A program made the position numbers and the translations under genes. From Frigoribacterium sp. VKM Ac-2836 (GTDB taxonomy: Bacteria > Actinomycetota > Actinomycetes > Actinomycetales > Microbacteriaceae), in contig NZ_JABRPK010000002.1 of NCBI RefSeq assembly GCF_013248995.1, positions 248,001 through 312,000 of the forward strand: DNA of 64,000 nt, written 5' to 3'. The notes beneath the pieces are model-generated. The model worked only from the letters and a program-made list of their open reading frames with translations, made no database searches and was not told the DNA's origin. This document shows positions 9,401-17,431 of the stretch, piece by piece; position 1 is the first letter of the stretch, and the number at the start of each line of letters is the position of its first letter.

Positions 9401-10073
9401 CGCGGTCGAGAGCGATCAGCGCGCCTGGCAGTCCGAGTTCGGTCTGGCGCGGGACGTCACCGGCCTGGTCGTCGAGCGCAACGTCCTGCGGTACCGCCCG
9501 CACCCCGTCACGGTGCGGCTCTCGTCGGGGGCCGACCGGGCGGCGCTCGTCCGACTCGTCGCCGCCGGCGCGCGGGCCGGGTCGACCCTGATCATCAGCT
9601 CGGCCGTTCCGCTGCCGGCCGGTCTCGTGCACCTGCTGCGCGCCTCCTCGTCCCCGGTGCGCGTGCGCGACATCGTCGTCGAGAGCGACGAGGCCTTCGT
9701 CGCCCGGGCTGCCGCGGGGGCGCTGCAGCGAGACAGGACCGAGGCGAACGGTCCGGACGTGCTCGACCTGCTCGCCGAGGCGGCCGGCGGCGAGCGGGCG
9801 CGCGACGAGGACGAGCAGGTGGACGACTCGAGGCCCGCCCCGTCGCCCGAGGCGGTGCGCGCCTACCGCGGCCTGCGCATCCGACTCGTCGGCGGTGACC
9901 CCGCGGCCTTGGCCCGGGCGGTGCAGGGCAGTCCCGACGTGACGATCGTCGCCGGCGAGGTGACCGAAGAGGGGCGGATCGAACTGTTGACGTTCGTGCG
10001 AGAGCAGTCGGTCTCGCTGACGGCCCACCGATACGGTCGCCTCGACCCCGCGCTGGCCGACCTGCGGCTCTGA
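6468..10073 (+). CDS. PutA-like proline dehydrogenase/P5C dehydrogenase fold protein, probably catalytically inactive
   Basis: The 1201-residue protein follows the actinobacterial PutA plan from end to end: N-terminal helices, a proline-dehydrogenase barrel (about 120-420), an aldehyde-dehydrogenase domain (about 500-930) and a C-terminal conserved domain. Yet residues expected for catalysis are changed. In the barrel, RLVKG (282) is kept, but the VSVK lysine is Thr (177), the LDxEE aspartate is Gly (218), and the YLVRR motif reads HLVGR (401-405). In the dehydrogenase part, the GQ(K/R)CSA cysteine is His (746), the ETSGKN glutamate is Arg (712), and PWNFP is absent. The frame is intact with normal codon use, which argues for a maintained pseudoenzyme rather than a dying gene. 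The leaderless ATG has TATCCT just upstream. Automated annotation would call this putA. The residue comparison uses remembered family motifs. Confidence 0.8.
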   Translation: MSDVHADEVTQQTIETARRWWDAARAVPVQGPAARLAEVLRDPRGLEFARDFADRVVRPEDDRAAASALDSLSRRTPALLPWHLRAAISFGGGFGPIAPKPIMPVARRTLRHMVGHLLVDAPPEKLGQTLAGLRGDGVRLDLTAWGPVVSGPTQAERRVAAVRALIERPDVERVTTTVRELVGPTSPWAFDETSDLAVSRLEPLFELAASTGTLVTLGVDRHADVDLTIDVFTRLLDRPGLESVTAGMVIQSYVPEALDSLRLLTDWARARVDRGGAPISVRLVKGGSRRAEVVDARLHDWPVVTFEAKHETDASHLRLVDFALRPENAAVVRVGLAGHDVFDLARAVTVARRHATDHLLDVEMWLGSAPGLAEAVRSDLGSLVLQVPVIHPGEFDSAVRHLVGRLDALADPEGFLSSTLDVDHEAAFAREARRHDRAVATVNELSSLPRRRQDRSGPLDEGPDHVVDFVAEGDTDPSLDGNRRWARGVLGRARRSVAGVETADAAPSLAAGALEDGALETIMTRASAAGAAWAGRDPETRAELLDLAGRELALRRSRLVEVSISESGSTLSEADHEVGAAVDSAHRSAVLTRALASVDTAVHRPPRLTVVVPDLVTPAASTVESVLAAFGAGSAVVVQLPRRRRRTVAVVAEALWAVGVPDSLLALVAADEPDDELSLLTHPAVDRVVAHRPIEAAVSLRSARTDLDLAVRTPGVTSLVVTPSADLELAAADVVASVVDHAGRGHGALDLVLAVGSVGHGETFRRLLREAFEAVVVGPADAVATVMGPLDAPPTGSELEVLTVLGPGESWLVEPRPLDETGTLCSPGVRDGVDPEGAFASRPHRVPVVGFVVVETLAEAVAVQNAESGGDVAGLHSLDVDEIDEWLHAVRAGDLVVGGPTTGARVRRRPTGGWGRRAIGRGLKPGGPNALIGQGAWHHRAHDPRPSLRLHDVSEGVTRLVDAARPTLSFEQFDSLRTAVESDQRAWQSEFGLARDVTGLVVERNVLRYRPHPVTVRLSSGADRAALVRLVAAGARAGSTLIISSAVPLPAGLVHLLRASSSPVRVRDIVVESDEAFVARAAAGALQRDRTEANGPDVLDLLAEAAGGERARDEDEQVDDSRPAPSPEAVRAYRGLRIRLVGGDPAALARAVQGSPDVTIVAGEVTEEGRIELLTFVREQSVSLTAHRYGRLDPALADLRL

Positions 10074-10097
10074 CCGCGACGGTCTGACGGCCGGCCC

Positions 10098-10535
10098 TCA
10101 GGCCGAGCGGCGGCTGATCAGCTTGGACAGCACGATAGCGCTGCGGGTGTGGTCGACGTTCGGGGCGTTGCGCACGCGTTCGAGCGCCTCTTCGAGTGAC
10201 GGGATGTCGCGGCTGCGCATGTGAACGATGGCATCGGCGCTGCCGGTCACCGTTCCGGCATCGACGACCTCGGGCACCGTGCCGAGGATGCGTTGCAGCT
10301 CTTGGGGCGAGACGGTGCCGCGGCAGAACAATTCGACGTACGCCTCGGTGCCGAGCCCGTCGACGGCGGGATCGACTTGAACGGTGAACCCCTTGATGAC
10401 CCCGTCGGCGACGAGGCGGTCGACGCGACGTTTCACCGCCGAGGCACTGAGGCCGACCGAGGCGCCTATGTCGCCGTACCCGGCGCGAGCGTTCTGACGC
10501 AAGAGGTCGATGATGCCGTAGTCGAGATTGTCCAC
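10098..10535 (-). CDS. Lrp/AsnC-family transcriptional regulator
   Basis: The 145-residue protein begins at a GTG (10535), with TACGAT six bases upstream and no ribosome site. It has an N-terminal helix-turn-helix (LDYGIIDLLRQNARAGYGDI, LSASAVKRRVDRL) and a C-terminal RAM ligand-binding domain (GTEAYVELFCRG, VVDAGTVTGSADAIVHM). It is divergent from the dimethylargininase gene about 100 bases away. In related actinobacteria such Lrp genes commonly sit beside arginine/ornithine catabolic genes, so control of its neighbour by an amino acid is a reasonable inference. Confidence 0.9.
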   Translation of the reverse strand: MDNLDYGIIDLLRQNARAGYGDIGASVGLSASAVKRRVDRLVADGVIKGFTVQVDPAVDGLGTEAYVELFCRGTVSPQELQRILGTVPEVVDAGTVTGSADAIVHMRSRDIPSLEEALERVRNAPNVDHTRSAIVLSKLISRRSA

Positions 10536-10637
10536 CGAGCCATCGTACGCTAGAATTCTGCACCATAGCTGACAAATACGCAAGAAAATTGCGTGAGAGC
10601 TCGGCCTCGTGCGCGCCTGCGATGTGACACTGATCCG

Positions 10638-11516
10638 GTGAGCCTGACGATCGAACCCACCGACCTGCCCGACGCGACCGCCCGACGGGACTCCACCCGC
10701 GTGGCGAGCCACCGCACCATCTTGATGTGCCGGCCCGAGCACTTCACCGTCAGCTACAAGATCAACCCGTGGATGGACCCCACCCGGCCGACCGACACCA
10801 CGGTGGCGCTGGCCCAGTGGCAGACCCTGTACGACACCTACGTCGGCCTCGGTTTCGACGTCGAGCTTATCGAGCCCGAAGCGGGCCTGCCGGACATGGT
10901 CTACGCGGCCAACGGCGGCTTCGTCCTCGACGGCATCGCGTACGGTGCGCGATTCACCTACCCGGAGCGCCAGGACGAGGGGCCGGCCTACATGCGCTGG
11001 TTCGCCTCGGCCGGCTTCAAGGTCGCCGAGCCCGCCGAGACCAACGAGGGTGAGGGCGACTTCCTGCTGGTCGGTGACGTCATCCTCGCCGGGACGGGCT
11101 TCCGCAGCGACTCGAGTTCACACGAAGAGATCGGCCGCGTCTTCGGGCGCGAGGTCGTCAGCCTCACCCTCGTCAACCCGAGTTTCTACCACCTCGACAC
11201 CGCCATCGCCGTGCTCGACCCCGAGCCCGTGGACGGTCGTCACACCATCGCGTACCTCGAGAGCGCCTTCGACGACGCCTCGCTCGCGATCCTGCGGCAG
11301 CGCTTCCCCGACGCGATCCTCGTCAGCGAGGAGGATGCGGCCATCCTCGGCCTCAACTCGTACTCGGACGGGTACAACGTCGTCATCGCCGCCCGGGCGA
11401 CCGGCTTCGAACGACAGCTGCGCGAGCGCGGTTACAACCCGATCGGCGTCGACCTCTCCGAGCTGCTGCTCGGCGGCGGCGGCGTCAAGTGCTGCACCCT
11501 CGAGCTGCGTCGCTGA
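10638..11516 (+). CDS. ddaH: dimethylargininase (arginine deiminase-fold hydrolase)
   Basis: The 292-residue protein has the guanidine-modifying (amidinotransferase/ADI) fold. Substrate-binding segments DMVYAANGGF and EGEGDFLLVG, the catalytic His in FYHLDTAIAVLD, and the nucleophile Cys near the end in GGGGVKCCTLEL are all present. Dimethylargininases release citrulline and a methylamine from methylated arginine; arginine deiminase activity is the alternative. The GTG at 10638 was preferred over an upstream ATG at 10593. Its stop is 3 bases from the stop of the convergent mannosyltransferase gene. Confidence 0.85.
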   Translation: MSLTIEPTDLPDATARRDSTRVASHRTILMCRPEHFTVSYKINPWMDPTRPTDTTVALAQWQTLYDTYVGLGFDVELIEPEAGLPDMVYAANGGFVLDGIAYGARFTYPERQDEGPAYMRWFASAGFKVAEPAETNEGEGDFLLVGDVILAGTGFRSDSSSHEEIGRVFGREVVSLTLVNPSFYHLDTAIAVLDPEPVDGRHTIAYLESAFDDASLAILRQRFPDAILVSEEDAAILGLNSYSDGYNVVIAARATGFERQLRERGYNPIGVDLSELLLGGGGVKCCTLELRR

Positions 11517-11519
11517 GCG

Positions 11520-13037
11520 TCAGTCCGACGGTCGCGCGAAGAGGTAGACGACGCTGCGTCCGGTGCGGTGCTCCTGCCGGATCTCGTACCCCTGGTCGCG
11601 CAACTGGCGCAGGTCGGCCGCGCTGAGCACGTCGACCGAGAGCCGGGCGATCCACAGGCGGTCGACCGACGACAACCGGTCGGCCAGCTCGTCGGCGTCG
11701 TCCTCGTCGTCGAGCCGCAGGGTGACGTCCGAGTACGAGCCCGACGGCAGCCCTGAGCGCACGTATGCGATGTCGTCGAGCTCGGCGAAGCGCTCCGGGT
11801 AGGCGTAGATCGCCTGACGGGGGCGCGTCGAGACCGTGCCGGTGGCGTCGAGCAAAAACGCGTCGCCCGGACGGGCCTGGCTCTCGATGTAGCTCGACAG
11901 CTGCGCGAGGTCGCTGCCACCCCCCTTGCCGGTGGGCAGCCGCTGCAGCACGTAGGTCGGGACAGAGCCCGCGACCAACAGGGCGACGAGGGCGATGCTG
12001 ATCCACCGCCTCCGGAAGCCGGTGACGGCCACGGCCAGCAGCAGGCACATGCCGGGAGCCGAGAAGGTCACCAGTCTCGACGTGTACACCGGCGACAGCA
12101 CGAGTCCCAGCACGAGCAGCAGCCCTGCCGGCACCGCGACCCAGAGCGCGCCGAGCAACACGACGCTGCCGGGCGTCCGCGACCGGTCGCGCAGGCGCGT
12201 CCCGAGCAAAATGAGCAGGATCGCCGAGATGACGGCGAAGGCGAGGCCCGTCACGAACCACGGTTCGACCAGGACCGTCCACCAGGTGACGTCGGCCCCC
12301 GTCGACGGATCGGCCACCCCGAGGAGGCGCGATCGCTCGGCGAGGACGGTCCCGATGACCGGCGCGGTCGCGAACAACGCGGCCCCGGTCGAGACGGACC
12401 AGCCGAGGAGGCGGTGGCGGGCGCCACGACGTCGGCGCTGTGCCGGCGCCAGCAGCAGGAACACGCCGTGGACGACGATGATCAGGCCGAGAGGGACGTA
12501 GGTCGCGATCGACCCGGCGAGGACCGCGCCGTACCCGATCCACCAGCGCCGGCGGTGACGTCGGGACGCCACGAGCAGCAGGACGGTCACCCAGACGGCC
12601 AGCGCGGCCGAGAGCGCGTAGGGGCGGGCCTCGGCGGCCTCGAGCGTGAAGCGGGGCAGCACCGCGTAGAGCGCGGCGGCGAGCAGGGCCGTGCGGCGCG
12701 TCGTCAGCATGCGCGTGAGGACGAGCACCCCGGCGGCCCCGGCTCCGACGAACACGGCGGAGGGGAGCCTCGTGACCACCTCGGCCTCGCCGAAGGCGCC
12801 CACCCAGACGCGCATGAGCAGGTAGTAGACCGTGTGCACCGCGTCGCGCTGATCGACGAAGGCCAGCAACTGGCCGAGGGGCAGTCGTGCCACCTGCAAG
12901 GTGGTCGCCTCGTCGCTCCAGTACGAGGGCACCCAGCTGAAGGCCGCCCCGAGCAGCAGCGCCGCGAGTCCGGCGACGAGTGGGTCGAGCCAGCGGCTAC
13001 GGAGGGGGACGACGGCGGGGTCGTGACCGATGCTCAC
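11520..13037 (-). CDS. GT39/PMT-like membrane glycosyltransferase
   Basis: The 505-residue polytopic protein has about 11 hydrophobic segments after a short N-terminus. The first extracellular loop holds WVPSYWSDEATT, with the acidic pair of GT39/GT83-type dolichyl- or polyprenyl-phosphate-mannose transferases. RFTLEAAEARPYAL resembles a second family motif. The C-terminal 120 residues form a soluble domain. Such enzymes glycosylate exported proteins or lipids using polyprenyl-phosphate sugars. The substrate is not evident. The gene converges on ddaH and starts downstream of the tRNA terminator. Confidence 0.75.
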   Translation of the reverse strand: MSIGHDPAVVPLRSRWLDPLVAGLAALLLGAAFSWVPSYWSDEATTLQVARLPLGQLLAFVDQRDAVHTVYYLLMRVWVGAFGEAEVVTRLPSAVFVGAGAAGVLVLTRMLTTRRTALLAAALYAVLPRFTLEAAEARPYALSAALAVWVTVLLLVASRRHRRRWWIGYGAVLAGSIATYVPLGLIIVVHGVFLLLAPAQRRRRGARHRLLGWSVSTGAALFATAPVIGTVLAERSRLLGVADPSTGADVTWWTVLVEPWFVTGLAFAVISAILLILLGTRLRDRSRTPGSVVLLGALWVAVPAGLLLVLGLVLSPVYTSRLVTFSAPGMCLLLAVAVTGFRRRWISIALVALLVAGSVPTYVLQRLPTGKGGGSDLAQLSSYIESQARPGDAFLLDATGTVSTRPRQAIYAYPERFAELDDIAYVRSGLPSGSYSDVTLRLDDEDDADELADRLSSVDRLWIARLSVDVLSAADLRQLRDQGYEIRQEHRTGRSVVYLFARPSD

Positions 13038-13060
13038 GCGGCCACGCCGTTAAACGAGTC

Positions 13061-13083
13061 AGGCCCCGCCTGAGCGGGGCCTT
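13061..13083 (-). terminator. terminator of the tRNA operon
   Basis: AGGCCCCGC and GCGGGGCCT form a 9-bp stem with a short loop, a few bases past the 3' end of tRNA-Phe on the minus strand. The T-rich sequence is weak (GACTCGTTT). Confidence 0.65.
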
Positions 13084-13086
13084 CTG

Positions 13087-13159
13087 TGGCTGGACACGGC
13101 ATCGATCCGTGGACCTTTCGATTTTCAGTCGAACGCTCTACCAACTGAGCTACCCAGCC
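13087..13159 (-). tRNA. tRNA-Phe (GAA)
   Basis: The minus strand folds into a full cloverleaf: acceptor GGCTGGG pairing with TCCAGCC, D arm GCTC...GAGC, anticodon stem TCGAC..., loop with GAA, and T stem CACGG/CCGTG. The T loop reads ATCGATG, with A instead of T at position 54. No CCA is encoded. It is the last member of a Glu-Asp-Phe transcript. Confidence 0.95.
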
Positions 13160-13195
13160 GTGAGGGCCCGAAGCCCCCAGGCGATGAACTCGCCT

Positions 13196-13272
13196 TGGCG
13201 ACCCTGACCGGACTTGAACCGGCGACCTCCGCCGTGACAGGGCGGCGCGCTAACCAACTGCGCTACAGGGCC
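13196..13272 (-). tRNA. tRNA-Asp (GTC)
   Basis: A clear cloverleaf on the minus strand: acceptor GGCCCTG, D arm AGCGCAGTTGGTTAGCGC, anticodon loop with GTC, and T arm CCGGTTCAAGTCCGG. The CCA end is encoded. It is the middle gene of the tRNA operon. Confidence 0.96.
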
Positions 13273-13352
13273 AAACTTGCTGCTGTGACACAGCGTACTC
13301 GATGTTCTGTTGTGATTGGTGCAGTTGATGCCTCGGTACGGTCTTGCTGTGG

Positions 13353-13431
<79 letters not shown>

Positions 13432-13463
13432 GTGTCCGAGGACGTCATAGCAACCGATCACAG

Positions 13464-13492
13464 AGCATACGGATGATCGCGGGCAAAAGCAA
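13464..13492 (-). promoter_or_regulatory. promoter of the tRNA-Glu/Asp/Phe operon
   Basis: On the minus strand TTGCTT (-35) and TATGCT (-10) are separated by 17 bases, ending about 33 bases before tRNA-Glu. No other gene lies between. Confidence 0.6.
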
Positions 13493-13538
13493 AACGGGGG
13501 CGACGCGGATCGCTGCGCGCGCCTCCTCGTCCCCCGTT
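13493..13538 (-). terminator. hairpin followed by T-rich tract on the minus strand
   Basis: AACGGGGG and CCCCCGTT are inverted around 30 bases. On the minus strand the stem is followed by TTGCTTTTG. It abuts the tRNA promoter -35 and may insulate it from upstream transcription. No minus-strand gene could be identified upstream in 13540-13766. Confidence 0.45.
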
Positions 13539-13766
13539 CTGGTCACGCGACTCGTCCGCCACTCCGTCGCGATTGCCCGACGTTCGTCGGCGCGGAGGCT
13601 AGTTTCAAGTCGTTCTTGAGAGTTCGGGCCCGCCCCCCGGGTCGGCCCGCCCGTCGACTCCGCTTCGCGGCGCTGTACGGGACCGCCTGCCGGGGTTACC
13701 GTGTCCCACACGGCGACCACCGGCCCTGCGGACTCGACGCCGTCACGACGAAATCGGACCCATTCG

Positions 13767-15053
13767 ATGACCACCACCCACCGACCCGGTCGAACCCGCC
13801 GGGCGAGCCTCACGTCGGGTCCCCTCGCGCCGTCGTCGCGGCTCGCCCGCGTGGTCGTCTCGATCGCCGCCGCGTCCCTGCTGCTCACCGCGGGTGTCAT
13901 CGGGCTGCCCGCCTCGTCGGCCACCGCCGCGTCCTACCCCTCGTGGGAGGACGTCCAGAAGGCTCGGGGGGACGAGACCGCGAAGCAGGCCGAGATCACC
14001 AACCTCGAAGGCATCCTCACCCAGATGCAGGCGGACCTCGACGCCAAGAACGCCGAGGCCGAGAAACGCGGTGACGAGCTGCAGAAGGCCCAGACCGCGT
14101 ACGACGACGCCCAGTACAAGACGGCCCAGCTGCAGTCGCAGGCCGACTCGGCCGACAAAGTGGCCGCCGCCAGCGAAGAGCGCGCAGGCCAGCTCGCCGC
14201 GCAGCTCGGTCGCTCCGGTGGCACCAACGGCGTCAGCGGCAGCCTGATCGCCGATCCTGGTGAGGCGGGGCAGCTGCTCTACAAGCTCGGCGCGATGACC
14301 AAGCTCACCGAACAGGCCGACGGCATCTACGCGCAGGCCACCCAGGACCGCAACACCGCCCAGGGTCTCAGCGACCAGGCCGCGGTCGCCGAGGCGGCAC
14401 TGGCCGAGTTGGCCGACAAGGCCCAGCAGGCCCTGGCCGACGCGAACGACGCCGCCCAGGCCGCGAGCGACGCCCTGGCCGCGCAGCAGGACAACCAGGC
14501 GCGACTCCAGGCTCAGCTCGAGACCCTCAAGACCAACGTCGACCACACCGAGGCCGAGTACCAGAAGGGCGTCGAGGAGTCCCGCGCCGCCGCGGCCGCA
14601 GCGGCGGCGGCGACCAACGGCACGGCCCTCGGGGTCGTGTCGCCCCAGGGGTGGACGCGCCCCGCCGGCGGCAACATCTCGAGTGGCTTCGGCATGCGGG
14701 TCAACCCGGTGACGCACGCGTACATCCTGCACGCGGGCACCGACCTCGCCGCGGGGTGCAACTCGCCGATCTACGCCGCGACCGCGGGCGTCGTGACCTA
14801 CGCCGGCTGGTACGGCGGCTACGGCAACTTCGTGCTGGTCGACCACGGCAACGGCGTCACCACCGGGTACGGCCACCAGCCGAACGGCGGCATCATGGTC
14901 AGCGTCGGGCAGGCGGTCGGCACCGGACAGCAGATCGGGCACGTCGGTTCGACCGGCAACTCGACCGGCTGCCACCTGCACTTCGAGACCCGCGTCGGCG
15001 GCGTCGCGCACAACCCGCAGCCGTTCATGGCCGACCGTGGCATCCGCCTCTAG
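13767..15053 (+). CDS. secreted M23 peptidase with N-terminal coiled coil
   Basis: The 428-residue protein has a Tat-less signal peptide (hydrophobic core VVVSIAAASLLLTAGVIGL, cleavage near ATAAS), then about 200 residues of Ala/Gln/Glu-rich heptads in the style of PcsB/EnvC partners. A C-terminal LytM/M23 domain has zinc ligands in HAGTDLA and HLHFE, plus the GHVGSTGNSTG loop. It probably cleaves peptidoglycan at division or is held inactive by its coiled coil. The ATG at 13767 was chosen; a GTG at 13701 overlaps a likely -10 (TTACCGT). A strong terminator follows. Confidence 0.9.
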   Translation: MTTTHRPGRTRRASLTSGPLAPSSRLARVVVSIAAASLLLTAGVIGLPASSATAASYPSWEDVQKARGDETAKQAEITNLEGILTQMQADLDAKNAEAEKRGDELQKAQTAYDDAQYKTAQLQSQADSADKVAAASEERAGQLAAQLGRSGGTNGVSGSLIADPGEAGQLLYKLGAMTKLTEQADGIYAQATQDRNTAQGLSDQAAVAEAALAELADKAQQALADANDAAQAASDALAAQQDNQARLQAQLETLKTNVDHTEAEYQKGVEESRAAAAAAAAATNGTALGVVSPQGWTRPAGGNISSGFGMRVNPVTHAYILHAGTDLAAGCNSPIYAATAGVVTYAGWYGGYGNFVLVDHGNGVTTGYGHQPNGGIMVSVGQAVGTGQQIGHVGSTGNSTGCHLHFETRVGGVAHNPQPFMADRGIRL

Positions 15054-15100
15054 GCGACCGCGGACGACGACGGAAGCGGCCTGACGGCACCCGGACCGAC

Positions 15101-15134
15101 GAAGGGCCCGACACCATGCGGTGTCGGGCCCTTC
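15101..15134. terminator. bidirectional terminator
   Basis: GAAGGGCCCGACAC pairs perfectly with GTGTCGGGCCCTTC (14 bp, 6-base loop) between the convergent M23 and ppa genes. Confidence 0.9.
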
Positions 15135-15155
15135 GTGCCGTCGGGGTGAGCGAGG

Positions 15156-15647
15156 TCAGTGACCCTCGTCCGCCAGCTTCTTGATGCCGGCCTCGACGAT
15201 GGCCTCGGCCTCGGCGGCGTCACCCCAGCCCTCGGTCTTGACCCACTTGCCGGGCTCGAGGTCTTTGTAGTGCTCGAAGAAGTGCTCGATCTCTTTGCGG
15301 AGGTACTCGGGGACGTCGGTCACGTCCTGGATGTGCTGCCAGCGCGGGTCCTTCGCCGGGACGGCGATGACCTTGGCGTCGCTGCCGCCGTCGTCGGTCA
15401 TGTTGAAGACGCCGACCGGTCGCACCTTGACGCCCACACCCGGGAACAGCGGGTAGTCGAGCAGCACCAGCACGTCGACGGGGTCGCCGTCGAGGCCCAG
15501 CGTGTTCTCGAAGAAGCCGTAGTCGGTCGGGTAGACGAACCCGGTGAACAGGACGCGGTCGAGGTAGACGCGACCGGTCTCGTGGTCGACCTCGTACTTG
15601 TTGCGGCTGCCTTTGGGGATCTCGATCACGGCGTCGTACGCGGCCAT
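15156..15647 (-). CDS. ppa: inorganic pyrophosphatase, family I
   Basis: The 163-residue protein matches soluble family-I pyrophosphatase: [36 protein letters not shown] (the metal-binding aspartates) and [10 protein letters not shown]. It hydrolyses pyrophosphate and so pulls biosynthetic reactions forward. The start has AAGGAG upstream. It is divergent from tilS; the same arrangement near hpt is known in mycobacteria. Confidence 0.97.
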   Translation of the reverse strand: MAAYDAVIEIPKGSRNKYEVDHETGRVYLDRVLFTGFVYPTDYGFFENTLGLDGDPVDVLVLLDYPLFPGVGVKVRPVGVFNMTDDGGSDAKVIAVPAKDPRWQHIQDVTDVPEYLRKEIEHFFEHYKDLEPGKWVKTEGWGDAAEAEAIVEAGIKKLADEGH

Positions 15648-15718
15648 GGGTGTGCTCCTTGCGATGCGTCGTTGGGGGGTCCGACCCGACGGGTCGGCGG
15701 TGTCGCTAACGTTACAAG

Positions 15719-16711
15719 ATGCCCGACAGACCCCGCCTGACCCCCGCGACGGCCGACGTCCGACGTGCCGTGCGCGCCTCCTTGTCCGGTCACGCCGAGG
15801 GCGACCTGGTGCTCGTCGCCCTGAGCGGTGGGCCCGACTCGCTCGCGCTCGCGGCGGGCGTCGCCTTCGAGGCGCCGCGAGCCGGCCTCCGCGCGGGAGC
15901 GATCGTCGTCGACCACGATCTGCAAGGGGACTCGCGAACCGTCGCCGCCCGCGCGGCCGAGCAGGCGAGCGGCCTCGGGCTCGACCCGGTCGTCGTCGAG
16001 CGGGTGTCGGTCGGTACCGAGGGCGGGCCCGAGGCCGCCGCCCGCACCGCGCGCTACGCCGCGCTGTCGGCCACCGCCGCCCGGCACGGCGCGCGCACCG
16101 TGCTGCTCGGCCACACCCGCGACGACCAGGCCGAGACGGTGCTGCTCGGCCTCACCCGGGGCAGCGGTGCCACGAGCCTGAGCGGCATGGAGGCGCGCTC
16201 GGGCCTCTACGCTCGCCCCCTGCTGGCCGTCGGTCGCTCGACCACGGCGGCGGCGTGCGCCGACGCCGGCCTCGAGGCCTGGGCCGATCCGCACAACGAC
16301 GACCCGACCTTCACGCGGGTGCGGCTGCGGCAGACCGTCCTGCCGATGCTCGAGCGCGAACTGGGGCCGGGCATCACCGAGGCGCTCGCGCGCACGGCCG
16401 ACGCCCTCCGCGAGGACTCGGCGGCCCTCGACCACTTCGCCGACGAGCTCGCCGAAGAACTGGCCGACCACGCCGAGGCCGGCATCTCGCTCGACGTGCG
16501 CGGGCTCGCCGCCAACCCGGCGGCCCTGCGCCAACGGCTCATCCGACTCGCGGTGCAGAGCGAGTTCGGCGTCTCGCTCAGTCGGGTCCAGACCCTCGAG
16601 GTCGCCCGCCTGGTGACCGACTGGCACGGGCAGGGGGCGGTGTCGCTGCCGGGCATTACAGTGGAACGCACCGGAGGCGCGCTGCACTTCTCGGCGACCG
16701 GCGCCTCCTGA
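15719..16711 (+). CDS. tilS: tRNA(Ile)-lysidine synthase
   Basis: The 330-residue protein has the PP-loop SGGPDSLAL at about residue 40, then [13 protein letters not shown] and RPLL, with a shortened C-terminal part compared with E. coli TilS, as is usual in actinobacteria. It makes lysidine at C34 of the CAU-anticodon isoleucine tRNA. It lies 43 bases upstream of hpt and is probably co-transcribed. Confidence 0.95.
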   Translation: MPDRPRLTPATADVRRAVRASLSGHAEGDLVLVALSGGPDSLALAAGVAFEAPRAGLRAGAIVVDHDLQGDSRTVAARAAEQASGLGLDPVVVERVSVGTEGGPEAAARTARYAALSATAARHGARTVLLGHTRDDQAETVLLGLTRGSGATSLSGMEARSGLYARPLLAVGRSTTAAACADAGLEAWADPHNDDPTFTRVRLRQTVLPMLERELGPGITEALARTADALREDSAALDHFADELAEELADHAEAGISLDVRGLAANPAALRQRLIRLAVQSEFGVSLSRVQTLEVARLVTDWHGQGAVSLPGITVERTGGALHFSATGAS

Positions 16712-16754
16712 GATCCCCCTCGGCACCCCACGACCCCAGGAGCACGACACCACC

Positions 16755-17306
16755 ATGGAACTCAGCGACATCGAGGGCGACCTGACCAGCGTGCTCTACA
16801 CCGAAGAGCAGATCCACGCCAAGATCGCCGAGGTCGCGCGGCAGGTCGAGACCGATTACGCGGGTCGCGAGCCGCTGCTGGTGGGCGTGCTCAAGGGCGC
16901 CGTCATGGTCATGGCCGACTTCTCGCGCGAGCTCAAGCTGGCCTCGGCGATGGACTGGATGGCCGTCTCGTCCTACGGCTCGGGCACCAAGTCCTCGGGC
17001 GTCGTGCGCATCCTCAAAGACCTCGACAGCGACCTGCACGGCCGCGACGTCATCATCGTCGAGGACATCATCGACTCGGGCCTGACGCTTTCGTGGTTGC
17101 TCGAGAACCTCCAGAAGCGCGGCGCGGCCTCGGTCGAGATCTTCGCCCTGTTCCGCAAGCCCGCCGCCGCCAAGGTGGCCGTCGACGTCAAGTACGTCGG
17201 CTTCGAGATCCCCAACGACTTCGTCATCGGCTACGGCCTCGACTACGACGAGAAGTACCGCAACCTGCGCGGTGTCGGGGTGCTGGCCCCGCACGTCTAC
17301 AGCTAG
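16755..17306 (+). CDS. hpt: hypoxanthine phosphoribosyltransferase
   Basis: The 183-residue enzyme has the PRPP-binding motif [14 protein letters not shown], the flexible loop with [11 protein letters not shown] and the C-terminal [14 protein letters not shown]. It salvages hypoxanthine and guanine to IMP and GMP. AGGAG precedes the ATG. tilS, hpt and ftsH are consecutive here, the conserved actinobacterial order. Confidence 0.96.
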   Translation: MELSDIEGDLTSVLYTEEQIHAKIAEVARQVETDYAGREPLLVGVLKGAVMVMADFSRELKLASAMDWMAVSSYGSGTKSSGVVRILKDLDSDLHGRDVIIVEDIIDSGLTLSWLLENLQKRGAASVEIFALFRKPAAAKVAVDVKYVGFEIPNDFVIGYGLDYDEKYRNLRGVGVLAPHVYS

Positions 17307-17431
17307 CGTTCCGGCCCACGGCAGGGCGGATCAAGCCCTCGGCGAACACCCATCCAGGGCATAGCAGGCCCGAGGTACCCTTTTGCTCACGTTCTTCCTG
17401 CAGAAAGGTGTCGGGCGTCGCCCGTACTGAC

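Noticed and set aside
6369-10028. A 1219-codon open frame on the minus strand opposite the PutA-like gene
   Set aside because: Composition is Arg/Gly/Asp-rich without family motifs, and it mirrors the codon pattern of the real gene; long antisense frames are expected at this GC.
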